NCBI GenBank assembly: GCA_007922225.1
Contig: ML679966.1
Coordinates: forward strand, 36,708,793 to 36,772,792
Length of the DNA stretch: 64,000 bases
Source of the DNA: Emydura subglobosa
Taxonomy: Eukaryota > Chordata > Testudines > Chelidae
Direction: 5' to 3'
Shown here: positions 10,926 to 22,818 of the stretch, in pieces
Layout of the letters: every line of letters begins with the position of its first letter
How positions within the stretch are numbered: the stretch's first letter is position 1
Position numbers and translations under genes: made by a program
The notes under the pieces: generated by a model
Seen by the model: the letters and a program-made list of their open reading frames with translations, nothing else
Databases searched by the model: none
What the model was told of the DNA's origin: nothing

Positions 10926-13739
10926 TATGATTGTTTACAGAGTGTGCCTCCCAATTATGTGTAGCAGCAGCCAGCCAGCCAATATTTTGTGTTTTCTACC
11001 TGCTTTTTAGGAGCTGCATCTTACATGGGAGCTTTCCCAGGCCATTAGTTTTCCCATCAATGGGGAGTTATTTCAATGATAGCATAATGCCCCCTCATCC
11101 ATGGAGCCAGGCAGCTATTGCCAATCTTACAGTCACGAATTGGGGAGAGACCAAAGAGTACATTGGTCATCCGTGCTTCCTGGAAAAGAGCACAGCAGCT
11201 GGGACTTGAGGAGATGACTGGCTGAATATGGCTACAAACTTCCCCATTCCTTGGTACATAGGGGAAGGAAATTCTAAGATAGACCGCCTGGGCAACATCA
11301 TGAAAATCGAGACGGATGAAGCCAGGCCACCTAGAGAGCTTAGTGGAAAAGCTGTTCATTGAAGATTATCACAGGGATTTATATCAATGAGTATTTTCAA
11401 CTATGCCCCATTGTTGTAATGTATGGGGGTGAAAGCATCAGAATGAATTCTATTTTCTGGAGATAGACTTTAGTTAACATTGTTGCAGAATGTAAGTTTT
11501 GGTCTCATTTTCCCCAGAACACAGAGGACACTTAAAAAGACTTTGGGCAAAAAACCTAGTACAAACAAATTCACCACTGTTGTTGCTACCATTGCACCTC
11601 CACTAGGCAATAGCAAAGTGGTAGCTCTACTCTTTTAGACAAACCTCCACGCAGGTGCTGGCATTTTAAACACTGTTGTCTACTGCTGCTTAGAGAAGGT
11701 CTACAGCACACAGTGTGTAAAATGCTGGTAGACTCAGTGCCTTATTGACACTAGTGCAACCACCTGTGGAGATAAGGTGATAGCAACATTGGAGAATTTT
11801 GGGGAAAAGACTTGCCCTTAAAACATACACAACAGCATGAATTTATTTAGAGTTGCAACCTCTAGACTCTTGGGTTGTTGCCATTTAAGATTTGATTGAA
11901 ATACCTTTAAACAAGCCTGGTTATAAAACTGTTCCCTTTTTAAATTATGAATTTCTCAGTATTTTGTTGACAATACAAAAGCTAAACATTTCTTCTTTGT
12001 AAATCTGCTTCATTGCTCTATTGAGACATAAGGGAAGATATATCAAGTAAAACTTGGGGGAAACATGGGGATAAGAAATTCATTTTCCTGAAAAAGTTTA
12101 GCAGATTTCATGATAGACTTCTCTTCAGATCAAACTCTATTCATATAATTAATAGTCTTTTTCAAGCAAATTCAGCTCATTGGCATGAACATCGAAGTAC
12201 AGTTGCTATGGCTTTCAGCATCTGCTCTTTTATACTTGGAATAATTTTAGTTTGACTGCTGGAGATCATGGAGGTTTTTAACTATAGAGTGGGAAAATTA
12301 GACACAGTTTTCTTCCAAGGTTTTAATCTTACTCCAGCTATGAAACTTTGCTCAAAGAAAAAACAAAACAAAAAACCCACACACAGACAAAAAACCACAC
12401 CACCATAACAAACGGTGCCATTTTTATTAAACTGTTTTGCTGTATTCTGTCTCTGCAACTTTGTGTTACTTGTGGAAATGCTTCTGTGCTGAAGTGCCTT
12501 ACAACTTGATATATGAATAAGGTACATAATTCCTTTATAGTAGATAGAGGGAGCACAGATTCACTAACATCTGTAGAAGTGACATCCCACAGAGTGATAA
12601 ATGATGAATTTATTACTAATTATGCAGATTATATTATATAATTTCATTTTAAATAACACAAGTCTGCAAATATAGTGCGTAAAATCTCATGGTAAATATT
12701 TTTCAATCAGATTCTTCTTTATTTTTTTAAAAAGAGGGTTTCCTGAGTTTCAACAGTGCAGCATTGTAAAGGAATTGTTCGAGGGCAAATCCTGAAGAGA
12801 TTTGCAATGTCTGTATAAAGCCAAATCACAACAGAAATAATGTGTTTCCTGGCCGTAATGAGCCATGGACTAGGCAGATTTACACAGGGGTATGACACAG
12901 AACCCTGAGTGAAAAAGATGTGGTATCCATAGTGGACTTCATAGAAAAATGGGGTGGAAGGGTAGTAGACACATTGGCTACAAATAGGGGCACTGCTGTG
13001 TACAGTACAGACCCATGTGACCCAAAATCCTTTGCTGAATTGAGCAGCCAAATCTGTGAGATATATCTTCTACTTCTCCATATCCTATAGTAGGAGGTTC
13101 CAAAGTTGGAAGATTTGTTCCCTCAGCTCTGCTTGGTTTCAGTGCATTTAAAGTTGTGCTGTGCTCCGTTGTATAGGATTTAGCCCATAGCTAGCACCAA
13201 AAGTGGCATTCTTGTACTTTGAACTATTTTTAACAAAATGTTTATAAGACATCGGTGAATTATAGTGGTAGAAAAATAGTGATTTTGATTGTTTATTAAA
13301 CAAAAGTAGGGGAAATATTAATGCTGCCTATTCTTAAGGTTTTTGTCTGTGATATAAATGCAATTATTAAGAAACGTATAAATATATCTTTTTAGAAGTC
13401 ATTTAGAAGCCCTGATTGTGGTACATGGAGCCAGTCTTACTGATGGTAGCCCACGAATACACCCTTTCATACTCAGAGTTTAGGGAAAAATGAAGAAGTG
13501 TTTCAAGAATGTTAGCAGTTGTATGAAACCAGCTCCAAATCTAGAAAGTGCCAAAATACAAATTAATGTGTTTTCAAAACATTCCAACCACTGAAATGTT
13601 ACCTAGTGATTGGTACAATCTACTCTGTTGAAGGAATGCAAAGAGGGGTAGCACTGTACATTTAAAAAAAAAAATAACAAAGCCTGTGAGATACAATTTG
13701 AGAGAGATTATATGTCCTGGGAGACCTAACACAGAAGTC
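10926..13739. other. Non-coding, nothing recognised
   Basis: Several open frames of 80-110 codons occur (10931-11209, 11057-11359, 12282-12527, 12719-13051). None has a domain, a conserved start context or coding-like composition. A CA/AAAC-rich tract lies at 12357-12405. Confidence 0.5.
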
Positions 13740-13930
13740 TAGTTGTCTAGTTCTGCCACTAGGTTATGAGCCTTTGGTAAGTCACCTAACCCCTCTGAAC
13801 TTCCATTTTCCACCCATAAAAAGAGGGTAAGAATACTGACTTACTATGTTGTGCTATTCTGCGGATTAATTAGTTAATTTTTACACCGTCTTTATATTGT
13901 CAAAACGATAGATGGTACAAGTGATAAATA
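13740..13930 (+). mobile_element. MIR SINE
   Basis: TTCTGCCACTAGGTTATGAG, then GGTAAGTCACCTAACCCCTC, TTCCATTTTCCACCCATAAA and GGATTAATTAGTTAA follow the order of the MIR core and 3' part. The tRNA-related 5' head is missing or too diverged to see. The divergence suits an old insertion. Confidence 0.75.
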
Positions 13931-15463
13931 TTCAATAGAAACAAGAGAGAGTTTCTGTTGCTACAGAGCCTGGAAGATGCATAATGTAATAGCTGTACAG
14001 ATATCTTGGTCTGAATAAACCAGTCATCTCTTCTGGCTAAAATGCTTTTACAAATTCTCTAGTTGCAAAATGGGGGTTGTTTAATAAAATATTTGAAATT
14101 ATTTTACTTGTGTCCTCAAACTGAATGTGGACAATTGAAGAGCCTTCCCCCTTGCACTCCCAAGTGTATGTTCTGTACTTACATTTTCCAGGAATTTAGT
14201 GGCTGTATTGTGGTGTTTTGAGGCAAAAAATCACATATCCTCATCCTGGAGTGTATAACCTAATTTTTAGTGTGAATTATTTTGTTTTTTATAAAAAAGC
14301 TTATACTCAATCAATGTCTCTTTTTGGTTTGGGTTGCTAAGATACCTCAGTGATAGGAACCTTAGAAAAATCTAAAGTACACAGATGGTGCTTATGATCA
14401 GCACTCAGTGTGCCGTACCATCACGTGACTTAGCATTGTGGCTCATGGCAAACCCTCTACATTAGAGTGAATTTCACCTTAACTTCTGCCAGTTCAGGGT
14501 GCACTTACCTGTTCTCTCTTATCATAAATATCTTCATCTTTCCTACAGTGACTCATGGTCATGCTTCCTGAGTCATAGTGGTAATATTATTTAAACTAAG
14601 CCACCCCACGTCCACATACATACATGTGTACCAGTCCTGAGTGGGAGTAACCTTACTTTAAAAATTGATAAGTGCATGATATTTTGGCCTCTGGGTTCAG
14701 GAGGGCAGAGGTGATATTGAAATCTCTGTGTTAGTGAGGCTTTTCTTTTGAAGATTTATATCATTATCAGCTTGTCCAAAGTCACTTTTGATGCTCTCTA
14801 CAGATTTGAAAAGTAATTAGCAGAATGATTGGTCTTCATTGAGATAATAAATGTAGACAGGGTACCACACCACATGGAGTCACTCAGTGCTGTCTTTTCA
14901 TTACCTATAGCAGCATTCATGATCTACATCTATGCTGTGTCTTACACAGAATGAAATCTGGAAGCTAATAGAGGAACATAAAGAACATTTAGAAATGTAA
15001 TAGATTAAAAGTATTGGAAACCATATGTCTGAGTTTTGAAATATTGTCTCTAAAAATATATTATTCACTGGATGCAGAAACTTAAAACAGCAGCCGATAT
15101 AGGAATATCAGATAACTGTCCACTCAAACTTTATTCCATGTGCACTGATGAGTGACACAGAAATACTTACTTTTTTTTTTTTAAAGTGGAAGGGTCCTAT
15201 ACAGCATATTCCAATATTCTGGTCCGAGGTCTGTTCACATGTTTACAGAAAAATTGTCTGTGTGTTTTTATTGCCAAATATTGTGCTTTAATTCAGTAAT
15301 GATTAATCAAAAAGGAAATTGATCCTCTGTGCAGCTCATGGCTCCAAAAATATAATTCTTCCAGGCTATTATCTTTACAGCAGTACCTTCGATAATCAAA
15401 TTGTGGACAATTGGCAGGAGTTTAATTGGCTGCCCTATAAAGGCCCTATTTTTTGGCCATTTT
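13931..15463. other. Non-coding, nothing recognised
   Basis: AT-rich, with a T run at about 15171-15182. No gene or repeat that I can name. Confidence 0.5.
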
Positions 15464-16508
15464 CAGTAATCTAGTTGCCTCTGCATATTCCTGCTTGCAT
15501 TGCGGCCTTCTGGAAAACATCCATTGGGGCCACCTGCCTTCCTATCATGGAGTATTCTGAGGGTATAAAAGGGGGAGTGTCCACAGCTGCCCCTCAATTC
15601 CTTCTGACCACCAAAGACACAGCTAGCTCAGATCACACAGTGTCCTGGAGCTTTTCTTATTAGGTTCCCCCTTTTTTTCTGACTTGTTGAGGCAAATTTT
15701 GTTAGTTTGTCAATTAGTGATTTTTGTTTGTTTTTAAAAGAAAAAGAAGAGAAGTTCCCCTCTGGCAGGGAATTTGTGTGGACCAGAAAGAGCATGAAAA
15801 TTGCCTCCCATACTCCTTGTAAGGGGATATTTCTCAGATGTGATCAACTAAGATGGCACTGAGTCCAGCATTGACTTTGAAGGATCTGGGGTTCTGACAC
15901 CAAAAGACTTAGTCCTTCATGATCCAAAGATTGTCCACTGTTTCACAATTATCATGGTGACCTAATGGGTCATCCAGGACAAAAGAGCTTCTATAATGTG
16001 CCCTGACAGCATCTTCATCACACCATATTGCACAATTGCTACTGTGGCTATATGTGTGTTTTTAGTTTTTTGCTTGTTTGTTCGTTTGGTCTGGTTTTTT
16101 TTAAATCCCTCATTAAGACTTGTTTTGGGAGAAAAAGAGGTTCAGTTGCCTCTGTTCACTGTTGAATGGCATCCAGAGCTGATGCTTGTTTTGGCAGTTC
16201 TGCTTTCCTTATGCAAGACAATGGTCTGTAACCAGAGTTCTTCAAAATGGATCTCTGCATATTAACAATCCCCATCTTCCTTCCACACTTCAAGTTTTAG
16301 GTTAGGAATTAATGGAAGGCACTGAGAAGCAGTTGAGGCCACTCCCTTTTATAACCTCAGAACCCCCCAGAATAAAAGGGGCAGAGAAGGAGGGAGGGAC
16401 AAGTGGCTCCAGTGGACACGGCTTTCCAGAAGGTTCTGGAACCTTGCAGCGTAAGTGTCTGGTTCCCACAAAAGGAAATATGCAGAGGCCACTCTAAGAT
16501 TACAGGTA
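15464..16508. mobile_element. Short DIRS-like element with long inverted terminal repeats
   Basis: The left end (15464 to about 15605) and the reverse complement of the right end (16508 back to about 16310) share a series of blocks in the same order: GTAATCT, GCCTCTGCATAT, CCTTCTGGAAA, CCATTGGGGCCACCTG, and TTCTGAGG followed by TATAAAAGGG and a CTCAATTCC-like stretch. Each repeat therefore carries a TATA box facing inwards, at 15564-15570 on plus and about 16346-16353 on minus. At 16226-16262 a segment (CTGTAACCAGAG...CTCTGCATATT) again resembles the outer end of the left repeat, as expected of the internal complementary region of DIRS elements. The leader after the left TATA, with CTCAATTCCTTCTGACCACC, resembles the leader of turtle DIRS copies. 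The interior of about 600 bp encodes no enzyme, so this is non-autonomous or internally deleted. Confidence 0.6.
15564..15570 (+). promoter_or_regulatory. TATA box in left inverted repeat of the DIRS-like element
   Basis: TATAAAA within GGGTATAAAAGGGGGAGTG, with a GC-rich flank. It is mirrored by TTATAAAAGGG on the minus strand in the right repeat. The position suggests the promoter of the element; activity is unknown. Confidence 0.5.
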
Positions 16509-18647
16509 AGTAAACTTCATTATTTTATCCTGGTATATTTGACTAATACATTCATTTTGATAAATATGTTCCTTATAGTTTGCACTCTAATACTAGATTT
16601 TGTTTTACTTCATATCCTGCATAATTGATCTGTGATATCTTTCTCTTCTTTTGTCTTGCCATTTTACTAGTTAATAAGCACTAAATTCAAATTTATAAAA
16701 ACCTAAACAAAGCAATTAAATTCAAAACTATATTTAAATAAAATTAAGGATATGGCAGAAGCCAGGGAATTCAAAGAATTATTGTAATCCTTAATTTATA
16801 TTATTGAGCATTTTATTTCCTGTAATAGCATGACTTAAAGAGTGTTAGCCAAAAATTAAGAAGATAAAGGATGAGATTTTCAAATCAAGGCAAGAGATTT
16901 AGCTACAGATCTTGCATTAAAATTAATGAAAGAATATGGCTAAATCCCTGGCATTTTTAGAAAATTGCAACTAGACTTTTAAAAATATTCAGCAAATCAC
17001 TTTGTACATCATGTTTATTATGTGGATATTTTCTCACATGGCAATATCTGCACGGATCCATCCACCAATGTGGACTACAGACTGCAGAATATATGCAACA
17101 AGGCTTTTACTCAATTTGCAAGGCAACTAAATATCCCTGTAATTATTTAACAATATGTGTATTATGAAAAGAAATTTAATGTCTAATGGATATTGCAAAA
17201 TTTTCATATTTTAAACAAAATTATCTGTTTTTATTTTTATACTGTATAATAGAATCAGCCAAAGCTAACTTGAAGATAATGTTATTAAACATAACATTTT
17301 GAATTCTCTTTACTTCAGTGGAACTACCCACATACTTAAATATGTGCTTTGCTGGATCATGGCCTTACGGCATATCAAAGAAGTAAGAGAGGTTATTTCT
17401 TATTAAGGAATTCTCATTTGGAGAGGACACATAATTATGCAAATATGTAAAATCTATAGCTCCTAGAATGGATTAGAAATTAACAAGATCATACAATGAC
17501 ACATGACTTGCTTTAGCTTTTGTAAATTGAAAACCACTATATGAAGGTCTGGCAGTTACATGCTTATAAAGAAATGGGAGGTGACTAGATCTCCAATTGA
17601 TTCATTTTCTATAGCATGTATTTTTCTTTGAAATGACCCTGTGCTTAATTTATGTAACTTCTTATTATTTGTAAAGAATGTTTCCCGTGTATTTTGAGTT
17701 TTTTTTTTTTTTCTTCATTTTGAAAATCAGACTGGTCTATCTCCTATCTATTTTGTTGCACTCTGCTGTATAACTGTTGCATAACTCTAAACCCTACTGT
17801 ATAATTCTAAACCTTGTTTCTCTGAGAGAATGACCATTCTTACATATATCTTTTCCCTTTATTCCCTATAATGCTAGAGAGATTTATAAATCTAAGTCAT
17901 TGCAAAGGTTCTTTTTGCCCCTGTAAAATGAGCTATTACAGGTGTTCCTGTCTTCATTTATAAACATGCATTACTGATAAATTAATGGATCAACCTTGCA
18001 ATTGTCTAAATTTGCACAGATATAACGGAAGCTGTCTAAATCATGCCCGGTTGAAAATTACAAATGTAGAGTAATTTGAGATTTTTCTCAATTTCCCCAA
18101 TCCATCTTTGTGATTTTTAAACTGTTCAAATATGTGCTTTCATAAATGTTTTCTCATTTTCTGTGTGCCTATGTCTGACTGTCATTGTATCTGTCTTACA
18201 TGAACTCAGAAATGCCTTAATCACTTTTATAAATTATACAATCACTTTTATGAAAACTGTAACAATATTCCATGAACTCTCCTAACCCACCCTTTGTAAT
18301 ATCTTTCTGAATCACAGCAGTTGTATCTGGTTCATATTTAATGGTTAGATTTACTACAAGGTTATACAGTATGCTTTGACCTGCTACATTACATTGAAAA
18401 GAAAAAGGAATTATTAATCTGCCATATCTCCTGAATGAGAATTGATTTGGTTTAATACTAATATATCTTCTTGTGAACGGAAGGGGGTGGCACCACAGGA
18501 AATTAACTCTGCTTATTCATAAGCCGATGTAAGTATATAGAGTAACCAATGAAAGCCCTAATGCTCCTTTGTTATTGAAACTAGTATATGTTTGGTCCGG
18601 ACTATGTATCTGCCTGTCTTCCTTTATACTCTTTTTCTAAATAGTGT
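16509..18647. other. Non-coding, nothing recognised
   Basis: Strongly AT-rich sequence with a T-run near 17700-17713. No coding signal or assignable repeat. Confidence 0.5.
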
Positions 18648-18655
18648 CTCATGAC

Positions 18656-19037
18656 TAGAGCTGGCCCAATAACTGATTTTTCGTTTTGGTGGCAGTTGTG
18701 AAAAATCTAAAGAGAATTTTTGGCTCAGACTGAACTGAATCTGAAATTTTTTGGAATTTTTGGTGAATCGAAAAAGTCAGTTTTGGGTCTGTTCCAGAGC
18801 AGGAATTCAAACCTAGGTTTCTCATGTCACTGGCGAGTACCCTAATCACTGGGCTAAAGGCTAAAAGGAGAGGGGGTGGAGCAGCATCACCACCACCTTA
18901 CCACCCTTACCTCCTCCTCTGGCCATTTTGTGAATGGCCAAAACTATTCATGTCAAATTCACAAACGGTTTCAGGTCAACCAAAACTGGATTTTTTGATA
19001 AATAAACTATTCACGTGAAAAATTTTGACCAGCTCTA
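18656..19037. mobile_element. hAT-type MITE, 382 bp, with exact 8-bp target duplication
   Basis: TAGAGCTGG at the left end is matched by CCAGCTCTA at the right end, the terminal inverted repeat. CTCATGAC flanks the element exactly on both sides (18648-18655 and 19038-19045). An 8-bp duplication is the hAT signature. The interior has no transposase. Its outer arms are rich in AAATTTTT, and its centre contains a tRNA-like segment. A related but degraded copy may lie at 61135-61353. Confidence 0.85.
18796..18870 (-). other. tRNA-like segment (A and B boxes) inside the hAT MITE
   Basis: On the minus strand, TAGCCCAGTGA (18846-18856) matches the A-box consensus at 10 of 11 positions and GGTTTGAATTC (18803-18813) matches the B box at 9 of 11. 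They start 43 bases apart, as in tRNA genes. The text between them, including GGGTACTCGCC, reads like a tRNA D-arm to anticodon region. It does not fold as an intact tRNA by eye. It is probably a SINE or tRNA fragment captured by the element. Confidence 0.5.
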
Positions 19038-19414
19038 CTCATGACACTATTACTTATCATGTGTTTAATAACCCGGTGTCTATAGTTTGTTGAAAATGTT
19101 GTGAGCCTTAGAAGAGTATTTCCACAGCGCTGACAGGCCAAATCCAGAATGCATGGCAACAGCACTTCAGCAAATTGTCAGATAAAAGTCAAATGCTGTC
19201 CTGTGTATGCAAGACTCCCATTTTGCTAATTTGAGAGAAGAATGCGGCCTCGACTTCATAGGACTTTGGATCAGACCCTGTAGTCCTGAGAAGTTCATTA
19301 TCTGGTGGCGAGGCTGCCAGAAAGAAGGGGAGAGGGGGAGACACTAATCTGACCTTGAGTAAAACAACATAACCCATTTGTTACTTGGAGATTTATAGTA
19401 CAACATAAATCTTG

Positions 19415-19740
19415 GGACTTCTCTAGCACCTTTCATTGGAAGTTCTTTACAAAAAATACATTAATTATTCTTCAAATCACACCAGGAATTAGATAAGTAT
19501 GACACCCATTTTACAGCTGTGGAAACAGAAGAACAGAAAGATTCATGACCAGATTTTCAGAGTTGCTGAGCAGACAGATCTCCATATATCTTTGAGAGGT
19601 GGGTGTTCTTGAGTCTGAAAATCAAGCTGTAAATGACTTATTCAAGATCACAAAGTAAATAAGTGGCAGCAGTGGGAATAAAATCCAGAAATTCTGACTT
19701 TTGCCTTTGTTCTAGCCATTAGGCAAAAATTAATTATTGC
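19415..19740 (-). mobile_element. MIR-like SINE, antisense, split by a MITE
   Basis: CCCATTTTACAGCTGTGGAA and AAGATCACAAAGTAAATAAG with GTGGCAGCAGTGGGAATAAA follow the antisense MIR order. The MIR text stops at about 19546 and resumes at about 19630, with a fold-back insert between. A 5' extension (AGCACCTTTCATTGGAAGTT) matches a MIR-like form that I recall from turtles. Confidence 0.6.
19547..19629. mobile_element. Fold-back MITE inserted in a MIR
   Basis: CCAGATTTTCAGAG at the left is matched by TCTGAAAATCAAGCT at the right, an imperfect inverted repeat. The interior GTTGCTGAGCAGAC and GGTGGGTGTTCTTGAG continue the fold-back. It interrupts the MIR, so it is the younger insertion. Confidence 0.55.
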
Positions 19741-22444
19741 CACAAATAAAAATGTTGACGCACAGTAAGTACACTGGTTGTTTGCATAGCACCAAGCTCA
19801 CTGGTGGTGGTCAGCATAACAAAGAGGGAATGTGCCTTCAGCCTTCAAACAGTTTATGATGTAGATGGACAGAATAATACACACACAAATTGTACCAGTT
19901 GACCAGAGGGTGGAAGTATCACAGGAAGGTGCAGAATGAGGTAGTTGTATTCTCTGCCTAAAAACAACTTGAGTCGGGCTACTGTATTTTAAGTAAAGTA
20001 TTTTGGTAAGGGAGGGTGAAGGCCTGGTAGACTAGGTCAGGAAAGGGATTTAAACATGGGACCTATGAAGACAGCACAGTATCTCTCTGTAGCTAGTTAA
20101 AATAGGCAGTTGTGCAACATCTCACCTTTAATGGTATTAGTTTCTTTTTCTTTTCTCTAATTCTTAAACAATGACTCTACTTTTCATCAGTGCTCAAAAT
20201 GTCTTGTTTTATATCTTCACTTTTTGCATGTTTTTCTTATTCCTCAGCTTTCCTTCACTGAATGTCAGTTGGTGAAGGGCTCACTTTGTCACCACTTTCT
20301 TTCAAAAGTCAATACAAAACTAGCAAACAGCCTTAGTAGTTTATAATATAGAGTATTGGGCTTTATCAGAAATCTTCCTTCAGAGCAAGCAGAGTTCATC
20401 CGATTCCAGGTTCTAAAAGAGAATTTTAAAGCAAATTAAATTTCAGGTCATCAGATTCCATAGTAGTGTTACGAGAGTTTTAGTTACTGTTGTTACTGAG
20501 CAAAACTGAGCAGCATTTTACAATTACATAATTCAGACAAGCCTGTCAGTGGTTTTAGGAATAAGTCGGTGTTTAAAACAAAAAAAACCCCAGGTCTCGT
20601 TTTTTGCCTTATTTTGCCTGTAGTTAACTGTTTACTTTAATATTCAAATATATTTCCCCATCTTATTTCATTTCCTAGTGTTTCTAAATATAAATCAACA
20701 TTATGTGGCTCACTATATAGTGTAGACTCAGTTCACCAATATTTGGGGGGTCAAACAATGATTTAAACATTGAACTACATAAGCTAGCAAAATGAATTAA
20801 ATAATACCAACAACTTTATTGTGCTGCTGCCTCAATCATTAGATTTAAAAGGTACAAATTGAGTACCCTTTTGTTAACTGATCCAGATAGAATGGGGTCA
20901 AAATGGAACTTTACTATATAAAGCCTGGATTTTTTTTAAAGTCAAAATGGGCATGTGGCACCTGAAAGTAGTAAAGCATTGACCATTTTCAACTTGGCTA
21001 CTTTTAAACCCCCTGAAAGAGAATGCCCAAAATCTCTTTCATATCATCTAGGTTCTGGAATATCCAGAATTTCTGGTACCCCAGTCCAATTTTCAGAAAT
21101 ATCTGAGTCACTTAGGAACTTAAATCTGTTGACTTCCAATAGGAGTTGCAGATTTTACCTTGAACAACTTCTTGTGGTCTTTAGTCATTGTGAAAATTGC
21201 CTAGCTAGTGGTCTTTAGTCATTGTGAAAATTATAGTATAAAGGTGAGAGAACCTGGTGAAATTTAGATTGGGCAAAAAGTATAAAACAGAATATTGTGT
21301 AGCACCATGAGGAAGATTTTTTTTAAATCTGTTTTTAAAAAATCAGTTTCATCTGTGACCACAAACGTTACCGTGAATCAATCATAATTGTATTGTTGTT
21401 GCACGGTGTCATTTCAGAACAGCATTAAGGTTGTTTGGGTGCCTGAACTGTGCATATTTATATATTTAGATTTTTATAAAGTTTACAATCCCAGGAAATT
21501 CAGAATTATGTTTGTTTTGGGGATAATTAAACATGTCTGAAAATGTTTACCCTAAATATGCTCTCCACTCGTAACTCCAGAAGTAAACTTTCATTCAATA
21601 TAGATTGGATATGGAGTCTCAGTAAGGCTATGAGCTCATTTTTCACACAAACATAGCTGCCATTGCCTTTACATGGCAACCATACTAAACTTTGATTGCT
21701 TTTTCTTCTTTTGTACACTTCAGTGCCTATGTTAAGAGTGAAGTTTGAAGGAAATGGCTGGCATCTCACTGGTAGAGCATAGCATGATTTCATTGTGGAT
21801 CATTATCAGATTAAGCACACTCTCTTTTTGATTTTTACTAATGTCTGAAAATAAATCCCATGGAGTTAAATAAAAATGTTTATTAAAATAACGTCAGAGT
21901 GTAAGGATGTACAGAGGGACCACTGTTTGCAAAAGCTATCTCTTGTAGAATATAGATGCAGGAGAATACAAAAAAACCCAAATATTTAAATGTAACCAGT
22001 AAATATATCCTTATCTTTGGTAAAACAATAATTGCCCAGTCCAGGAATCCTTCACTAAAGTCAATGGAACTTCTTTGGTGAATATGAACTACTTACACTG
22101 CTAAGGGTTTGCCGGATCGAGCATTAAAAGAAAAAACATTCAGGCTCCCTGCTGCACTTAGCCACAGTTAGGCAATCTCTTTCCAGAATAAGTCCGCTTT
22201 AGCACTCTAGTCCTTCTGAGCTACACGCTGACACTGCTACTCTCAGCTCTGGGCCTCTTCTCAACTCTTGTCAGTTTCTGTTCTCTGTGAAAGATGCTTT
22301 CTAAGAATGACCTGGCTCCATCAGATGCCGGCCAACATTCCAGGACTACACTTCCTCATGGCTGGTTAAGTAAAGGCAACTTTTAGTAATACAGTATTTC
22401 TGTATGTTTAGATCGCTTTGGATTTGTATTATGATTTCTTTGCA
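19741..22444. other. Non-coding, one short tandem duplication
   Basis: No gene is seen. Frames of 87-88 codons (20955-21218, 21527-21793) have no recognisable content. The 34-bp duplication near 21.2 kb is listed separately. Confidence 0.5.
21174..21232. repeat. Tandem duplication, 34-bp period
   Basis: A 25-base string starting GTGGTCTTTAGTCATTGTG occurs exactly at 21174-21198 and again at 21208-21232. The identity indicates a recent local duplication. Confidence 0.9.
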
Positions 22445-22712
22445 CTTGTCCAAACACAAAAGCTGTACCACTTTTACTATACAGAGATTGTTAAAGTGGT
22501 AAAAACCCCACAGTGTGGATGGAGTAATATCTGTATAAAGATCCTTATGTTGTAGCTTGTTCTTATACAGGAAGAGGCATAAGTTATTCCTGTATAAGTC
22601 ATTTTATACTGAGATAAGAGCATCTGCACTAGGGGTTGTACTGGTTTAATTAGTTTGGATCGCATCCCTAACCATGCAATAGTTACACAAAATCTGTGTG
22701 TAGACCAAGCCT
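22445..22712. mobile_element. MITE, about 268 bp, with paired ends
   Basis: The left end CTTGTCCAAACACAAAAGCTG pairs imperfectly with the right end CACAAAATCTGTGTGTAGACC plus AAGCCT. Internal palindromic pieces (CTGTATAAAGATCC, TCCTGTATAAGTC) follow the order of a miniature element that I recall as abundant in turtles. No transposase is present. Confidence 0.65.
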
Positions 22713-22747
22713 TTAAGAACTCATTAGTGTGTTAACACGATACAGTG

Positions 22748-22818
22748 GATGAAATCCCGGCCCCACTTAAGTCAATGGGAGGTTTTGCCACTGATTTCAG
22801 TGGGGCCAGAGTTTCTCT
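22748..22818. mobile_element. Fold-back element (CAATGGG family)
   Basis: GATGAAATCCCGGCCCCACT at the left pairs with AGTGGGGCCAGAGTTTCTC at the right. It is the second copy of the family seen at 4.55 kb. Confidence 0.55.

Noticed and set aside
11057..11359. 100-codon minus frame, with a 92-codon plus frame overlapping it
   Set aside because: Both strands are open over the same bases with no conserved motif; chance is the simplest explanation.
12719..13051. 110-codon minus frame
   Set aside because: No domain, no splice or promoter context, and composition like its non-coding flanks.
18796..18870. tRNA gene call
   Set aside because: The boxes are imperfect and paired arms are not evident; it is kept only as a tRNA-like part of the hAT MITE.
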